Assembly (NCBI GenBank): GCA_020050475.1
Contig: JAGVKP010000055.1
Span: 1-9,173 of the forward strand
Length of the DNA stretch: 9,173 nt
Origin: Candidatus Babeliales bacterium
GTDB lineage: Bacteria > Babelota > Babeliae > Babelales > JACPOV01
Reading direction: 5' to 3'
Position numbers and translations under genes: made by a program
Notes under the pieces: generated by a model
What the model was told of the DNA's origin: nothing
Database searches by the model: none
Seen by the model: the letters and a program-made list of their open reading frames with translations, nothing else
Shown here: piece by piece, positions 6,236-9,173 of the stretch
Position numbering within the stretch: position 1 is the stretch's first letter
Layout of the letters: the number at the start of each line of letters is the position of its first letter

Positions 6236-6809
6236 ACTGACCGAAACGAATCAAAAAGAGTTTGAAAAAGTAATGAGTCTTGAGATGGAAAAACCGATCA
6301 AGCATTTTGAACGCGAGTTGATTACGATTAGAACAGGTCGCGCTCACCCTTCGTTGGTCGAAGATTTGAAAATTGTTTGTTATGGCAATACGACGATGCG
6401 CTTGAAAGATATTGCTTCCGTTTCGACCCCAGATGCGCGCCTCATCATTATTCAAGCATGGGATCCGGCGGTCATTAACGATATTGAAAAAGCAATTGCT
6501 AGTTCAGAACTTGGCGTGAAGCCGGTCAATGACGGCGCACTTGTCCGTATCGTGCTTCCTGAAATCTCTTCAGCCCGCCGTGACGAACTGGCAAAAATTC
6601 TGAACAAAAAACTTGAAGAAGGCCGCATTAGTATCCGCAATGTACGCAAAGATTTTCACAATTTGGTACGCGATGCTCAAAAAGCCAAAACGATTTCTGA
6701 AGATCATGCGCGCCGCTTGAATGACGTACTACAAAAAATTACTGACGATTTCATTAAAAAAGCAGAGACGATGTCAGAAAAAAAAGAAAAAGAGATTCTC
6801 GCTGTTTAA
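6219..6809 (+). CDS. frr: Ribosome recycling factor
   Basis: With EF-G, splits the post-termination ribosome from mRNA. The 196-residue protein has domain I helices bearing IRTGRAHPSL (37-46), the beta-rich domain II around 48-110 (PDARLIIIQAWDP), then LPEISSARRDEL (113-124), IRNVRKD (139-145) and a Lys/Glu-rich C-terminal helix. It is about 10 residues longer than the usual 185, mostly at the N-terminus. The ATG at 6219 lies inside the end of pyrH (17-nt overlap) and has AAAAAGG (6204-6210) 8 nt upstream. It closes the tsf-pyrH-frr cluster. No hairpin terminator is visible before the tRNA-Lys promoter region. Confidence 0.97.
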   Translation: MAEPFKLTETNQKEFEKVMSLEMEKPIKHFERELITIRTGRAHPSLVEDLKIVCYGNTTMRLKDIASVSTPDARLIIIQAWDPAVINDIEKAIASSELGVKPVNDGALVRIVLPEISSARRDELAKILNKKLEEGRISIRNVRKDFHNLVRDAQKAKTISEDHARRLNDVLQKITDDFIKKAETMSEKKEKEILAV

Positions 6810-6812
6810 TGA

Positions 6813-6841
6813 TTGACGCGCTGTAGGAGTATGATTACACT
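6813..6841 (+). promoter_or_regulatory. Promoter of tRNA-Lys
   Basis: TTGACG (6813-6818, 5 of 6) and TACACT (6836-6841, 4 of 6) are separated by the ideal 17 nt. Transcription would start near 6848, 15 nt before the mature tRNA 5' end. It lies immediately after the frr stop. Confidence 0.55.
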
Positions 6842-6862
6842 TGTCCGTACATCGTGAGATCG

Positions 6863-6938
6863 GGGCCGCTAGCTCAATCGGTAGAGCGACAGACTCTTAA
6901 TCTGCAGGTTATTGGTTCGATTCCAATGCGGCCCACCA
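6863..6938 (+). tRNA. tRNA-Lys (anticodon CTT)
   Basis: Complete cloverleaf of 76 nt including encoded CCA. The acceptor GGGCCGC pairs perfectly with GCGGCCC (6928-6934); D stem GCTC/GAGC; anticodon loop CTCTTAA with CTT at 6896-6898; T stem ATTGG/CCAAT with loop TTCGATT. The only flaw is an A-C mismatch at the top of the anticodon stem (27-43). It reads AAG. A separate tRNA-Lys(TTT) for AAA is expected elsewhere. Confidence 0.96.
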
Positions 6939-7006
6939 GTACGACTCGCAATACGCCCCGAATTTTCAGGCTGTTGCGCATTATATGAGCTATTTTTTGC
7001 TCTAGA

Positions 7007-7031
7007 TTGAAATATTTTTTTGCGATACACT
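7007..7031 (+). promoter_or_regulatory. Weak candidate promoter of tRNA-Leu
   Basis: TACACT (7026-7031), the same -10 hexamer as ahead of tRNA-Lys, lies 14 nt before the mature tRNA. The only -35-like box, TTGAAA (7007-7012), is 13 nt away, which is too close for a normal sigma-70 promoter. The tRNA may instead be read from the tRNA-Lys promoter, since no clear terminator separates them. Confidence 0.25.
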
Positions 7032-7045
7032 GTTGGTGTGAAATT

Positions 7046-7132
7046 GCAAGGGTGGCGGAATTGGCAGACGCACTGGACTTAGGATCCAGCTCCCGAAAGG
7101 GAATGGGGGTTCGACTCCCCCCTCTTGCACCA
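7046..7132 (+). tRNA. tRNA-Leu (anticodon TAG)
   Basis: Complete 87-nt class II tRNA with encoded CCA. Acceptor GCAAGGG pairs with CTCTTGC (7122-7128, one G-T pair). Anticodon stem is CTGGA/TCCAG, with loop CTTAGGA and TAG at 7080-7082. A long variable arm forms the stem TCCC-GAAA-GGGA (7091-7102). T stem GGGGG/CCCCC has loop TTCGACT. It reads CUA and, by wobble, other CUN codons. Confidence 0.97.
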
Positions 7133-7174
7133 ATTAATCATCAGTGCCACCATTTTCGGCCGGTTTTTCCACGC

Positions 7175-7213
7175 TTTTTCTAGAAAAAAACTCAAAACGT
7201 GAAGCATTTTGAG
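7175..7213. repeat. Palindrome and inverted repeat ahead of the trigger factor gene
   Basis: TTTTTCTAGAAAAA (7175-7188) is a perfect 14-bp palindrome. Two bases later, CTCAAAA (7191-7197) pairs with TTTTGAG (7207-7213) around a 9-nt loop. The second element ends about 10 nt before the ribosome binding site of the next gene. They may be an operator and a 5' UTR hairpin, or a poor terminator after tRNA-Leu; no T run follows the hairpin. Confidence 0.35.
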
Positions 7214-7222
7214 CTACAAAAA

Positions 7223-7228
7223 AGGGAG
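7223..7228 (+). promoter_or_regulatory. Ribosome binding site fixing the trigger factor start
   Basis: AGGGAG lies 6 nt before ATG 7235. The upstream in-frame GTG (7199) has no such sequence and sits inside an inverted repeat, so ATG 7235 is preferred. Confidence 0.7.
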
Positions 7229-7234
7229 ACCGGC

Positions 7235-8539
7235 ATGGCAAATGGGCATAGTTCTATACTTACCTGCAGTATCAATCATATTAATCCTCGCTTGTGTAGT
7301 GCGTCAGTCACTATACCAGTTTCACTCGTTAATACGCTGTATCATGAAACAGCGCTTGATCAAAAAGAGCACACCTCCACGGTCGGCTTTACCAAAGGTG
7401 CAACTCCCCTTGCTTATATTAAAGAGCATTACAAATCTAATTTTACGCAGCATTTAAAAGAATTTTTTTTCAAATACTGCGTCCTCAGTCATCTCTATGA
7501 CCATCTACACAAAGAGCACTTGGCACTAGCTGGCGAACCGCGCCTTTCGCGCATTGATATACAACCGGATCACGATGGTCTTTTTATCTTTGAACTTTCA
7601 TTGGCCACACCGATTGACTTTCGCGAGTGGAAAATGCTGCCATTTAAAGCGCCTAAGCGGAAAAACTATAAAGATATCGACCGGCAAGTAGAGCAGTTTA
7701 TCAAAGAGGAGGAGCTCTTAGGCCAATCCGCAGCATCTGATACCATCCAGATTGGTGATTGGGTCTGCCTTGAACTTCTTTTTGTCGATGCAGCCAAAAA
7801 ACCGCTCCTCGGGGATCACAAAGAACAGGTCTGGCTTAAAATTGGCAATGAAGAGGCTGATGTTCCGTTTCAGGATCTGCTCGTTGGCAAAAAAGTGGGT
7901 GATCATCTGTATAGCGCTACCAGCTGCCTACAGGAATATTTTAGCCAGCAGCTTGATACGCGATACCTTTTTTCTCTTTCAATCATAGATCGCATTCCGT
8001 CCTCTCACTTTTGCTTTGAACTTTTCAAGCATCATTTTAAACTCAAAAGCACTAAAGAGATGCATCAAAAGCTCATCGAAGTTTTTTCGTTCAGAAATGA
8101 TATTTCTCAGCGGCGCATGATGGCGGAAGATGCCTTGCGACTCTTAATGTCAAAACATCAAGTAGAGGTACCGCATTACTTGGTGTTACGCCAACAAAAA
8201 ATGGTACTCGAGGCAGTGCAAAATAATCCTGATTATCATGTCTACAAAACAGAAAATTCATTCAAGGAAACGATTAAGCAGCTGGCGCTCAAGCAAGCAA
8301 AAGAGCTTCTTTTTATTGATCAGCTTGCTCATCATGAAGGAATACAGGTCGAGGCAAACGATCTGAAAAGTTACCTCAATTTGCTAAAAAGAGCGCGCAC
8401 GAAAGAGTTTGTTTACTTCAACCCACCGCCAACCAAAATTCAAGGACAAGAGATGCCCTTGCCAACCGAAATTTTAAAGCGCTGCTGCTTGCGGGAAAAA
8501 ACGCTCAATCACGTCATTTATCATCTGACTAAAAGGTAA
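7235..8539 (+). CDS. tig: Diverged trigger factor (ribosome-associated chaperone)
   Basis: Trigger factor binds at the ribosome exit and shields nascent chains. This 434-residue protein has its three-part layout in diverged form. The N-terminal ribosome-binding domain (about 1-130) contains VGFTKGATPLAYIKEHY (50-66) in place of the GFRxGxxP signature, followed by the usual long helix and the LSLATPID strand. A degenerate FKBP-like middle domain (about 170-254) starts IQIGDWVCLELLF and includes LLVGKKVGDH. The C-terminal helical chaperone domain (about 260-434) includes EVPHYLVLRQQKMV (311-324) and AKELLFIDQLAHHEGIQVEANDLKSYL (355-381), typical of trigger factor. The Arg of the FRK ribosome contact is replaced by Thr53. 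Peptidyl-prolyl isomerase activity is doubtful. A Pro-rich NPPPTKIQGQEMPLP segment (396-410) precedes the last helix. trxB starts 5 nt after the stop, so the two are probably co-transcribed. Confidence 0.82.
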   Translation: MANGHSSILTCSINHINPRLCSASVTIPVSLVNTLYHETALDQKEHTSTVGFTKGATPLAYIKEHYKSNFTQHLKEFFFKYCVLSHLYDHLHKEHLALAGEPRLSRIDIQPDHDGLFIFELSLATPIDFREWKMLPFKAPKRKNYKDIDRQVEQFIKEEELLGQSAASDTIQIGDWVCLELLFVDAAKKPLLGDHKEQVWLKIGNEEADVPFQDLLVGKKVGDHLYSATSCLQEYFSQQLDTRYLFSLSIIDRIPSSHFCFELFKHHFKLKSTKEMHQKLIEVFSFRNDISQRRMMAEDALRLLMSKHQVEVPHYLVLRQQKMVLEAVQNNPDYHVYKTENSFKETIKQLALKQAKELLFIDQLAHHEGIQVEANDLKSYLNLLKRARTKEFVYFNPPPTKIQGQEMPLPTEILKRCCLREKTLNHVIYHLTKR

Positions 8540-8544
8540 TCACT

Positions 8545-9173
8545 ATGGACAATACGGTTCATAAGCTTATCATTCTTGGCTCCGGGCCAGCCGGCTTAAC
8601 CGCCGGCATTTATGCCGCGCGAGCAAATCTTAAGCCGATCATCCTTGAAGGAAGTACTCCTGGGGGCCAGCTGATGGGCACTACGCTGGTCGAAAACTGG
8701 CCGGGCAATCGAGAAATTCTTGGACCGACGCTCATGCTTGCCATGCGCGAGCATGCAAAAGATTTGGGCTGCATGCTTCTTGAAAAACCGGCGGTTTCTG
8801 CCGATCTGAGCAAGCAACCGTTTATGCTCCGTACCAGCGACAGAACAACGCTGCAAACTCACAGCCTGATTATTGCCACCGGAGCTACGCCCAAACGACT
8901 TGGGTGCCCGGGCGAGGATACCTATTGGGGTAAAGGAGTAACCACCTGCGCGGTGTGCGATGGGCCATTTTACAAAGATAAACCGGTCATTATCGTCGGC
9001 GGCGGCGATACGGCCATGGAAGATGCCTCCTTCATGCTCCGCTATACCAAGCAGATTACCATCGTCCATATTAAAAAAGAGCTGACCGCATCAGCGGCAA
9101 TGCAGGAACGGGTTATTGATAACCCAGCTATCACCTTTCATTATGAAAGCACCGTAACCGAAATTAACGGGGA
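8545..9173 (+). CDS. trxB: Thioredoxin reductase, 3'-truncated by window end
   Basis: FAD enzyme that reduces thioredoxin, normally with NADPH. The first 209 residues are present of about 310-320 expected. Visible: the FAD site LGSGPAG (11-17), GGQLMGTTLVENWPG (40-54), ATGATPKRL (111-119), the redox pair CAVCDG (135-140, active-site Cys135 and Cys138) and the second dinucleotide site GGGDTAMEDA (152-161). After it, the conserved HRRxxxR that grips the NADPH 2'-phosphate is replaced by HIKKELT (175-181), so coenzyme preference may differ. ATG 8545 has AAAAGG (8531-8536) 8 nt upstream, overlapping the tig stop region; the genes are 5 nt apart. A related flavin disulfide reductase is possible, but CxxC placement and overall layout fit TrxB. 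Confidence 0.93.
   Translation, partial: MDNTVHKLIILGSGPAGLTAGIYAARANLKPIILEGSTPGGQLMGTTLVENWPGNREILGPTLMLAMREHAKDLGCMLLEKPAVSADLSKQPFMLRTSDRTTLQTHSLIIATGATPKRLGCPGEDTYWGKGVTTCAVCDGPFYKDKPVIIVGGGDTAMEDASFMLRYTKQITIVHIKKELTASAAMQERVIDNPAITFHYESTVTEING

Noticed and set aside
6863..7132. tRNA genes as integration sites for a mobile element
   Set aside because: No repeated tRNA 3' end, integrase gene or composition break is visible on either side.
7140..7174. GC-rich CGGCCGG followed by TTTTT after tRNA-Leu as a terminator
   Set aside because: CGGCCG is self-complementary without a loop, and no adjacent stem can form, so there is no proper hairpin before the T run.
8596..9069. Long open frame of 157 codons on the minus strand opposite trxB
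   Set aside because: It lies wholly antisense to a gene with clear FAD, CxxC and NAD(P) motifs. Its composition (many Arg, Ser, His) is typical of a shadow frame, and no family motif is visible.

Overview
This is a bacterial housekeeping segment with tight gene packing and no mobile element, CRISPR array or phage gene that I can see. The proteins are conserved bacterial types: SSB with a DDLPF tip, MnmA, PgsA, ArgRS, a short EF-Ts, UMP kinase, RRF, a trigger-factor-like chaperone and thioredoxin reductase. Base composition is moderate, with frequent A runs. Taxonomy cannot be fixed from sequence alone. The mix of a Chlamydia/PVC-flavoured SSB N-terminus, a plastid-like MnmA, strongly diverged TrxB and trigger factor, and small gene sizes would suit a reduced-genome, host-associated or candidate-phylum bacterium (Dependentiae/TM6 or a PVC relative). 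That is a low-confidence inference.

Left part (about 1-2932, all leftward). A putative operon runs mnmA > pgsA > small secreted helical protein > ssb. The first two junctions are 4-nt GTGA stop/start overlaps, and all four genes appear to start with GTG. A G/C-rich hairpin at 288-309 closes the unit after ssb. Beyond it, the first 37 codons of another leftward gene, with a clear ribosome binding site and a signal-peptide-like N-terminus, run off the left edge.

Divergent region (2933-3118). It separates mnmA from argS. It holds a good argS promoter whose -10 overlaps a candidate leftward -10 and sits within a GGTAG-N8-CTACC dyad.

Right part (3119-9173, all rightward). argS, then tsf-pyrH-frr (translation elongation, pyrimidine nucleotide supply, ribosome recycling), then tRNA-Lys(CTT) and tRNA-Leu(TAG), each with an encoded CCA end. 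A diverged trigger factor gene and a 3'-truncated trxB follow, only 5 nt apart. The theme is translation: amino-acid charging, elongation, recycling, tRNA supply and modification, and folding of the nascent chain. Membrane lipid synthesis, DNA maintenance and redox functions are attached. rpsB, the usual neighbour upstream of tsf, is absent.

The least explained items are the small secreted protein at 946-1311, the partial Cys-containing secreted protein at 1-113, the trigger factor that lacks the Arg of its ribosome-binding signature, and the thioredoxin reductase whose NADPH-phosphate arginines are replaced. I did not find a clearly new multi-gene system.
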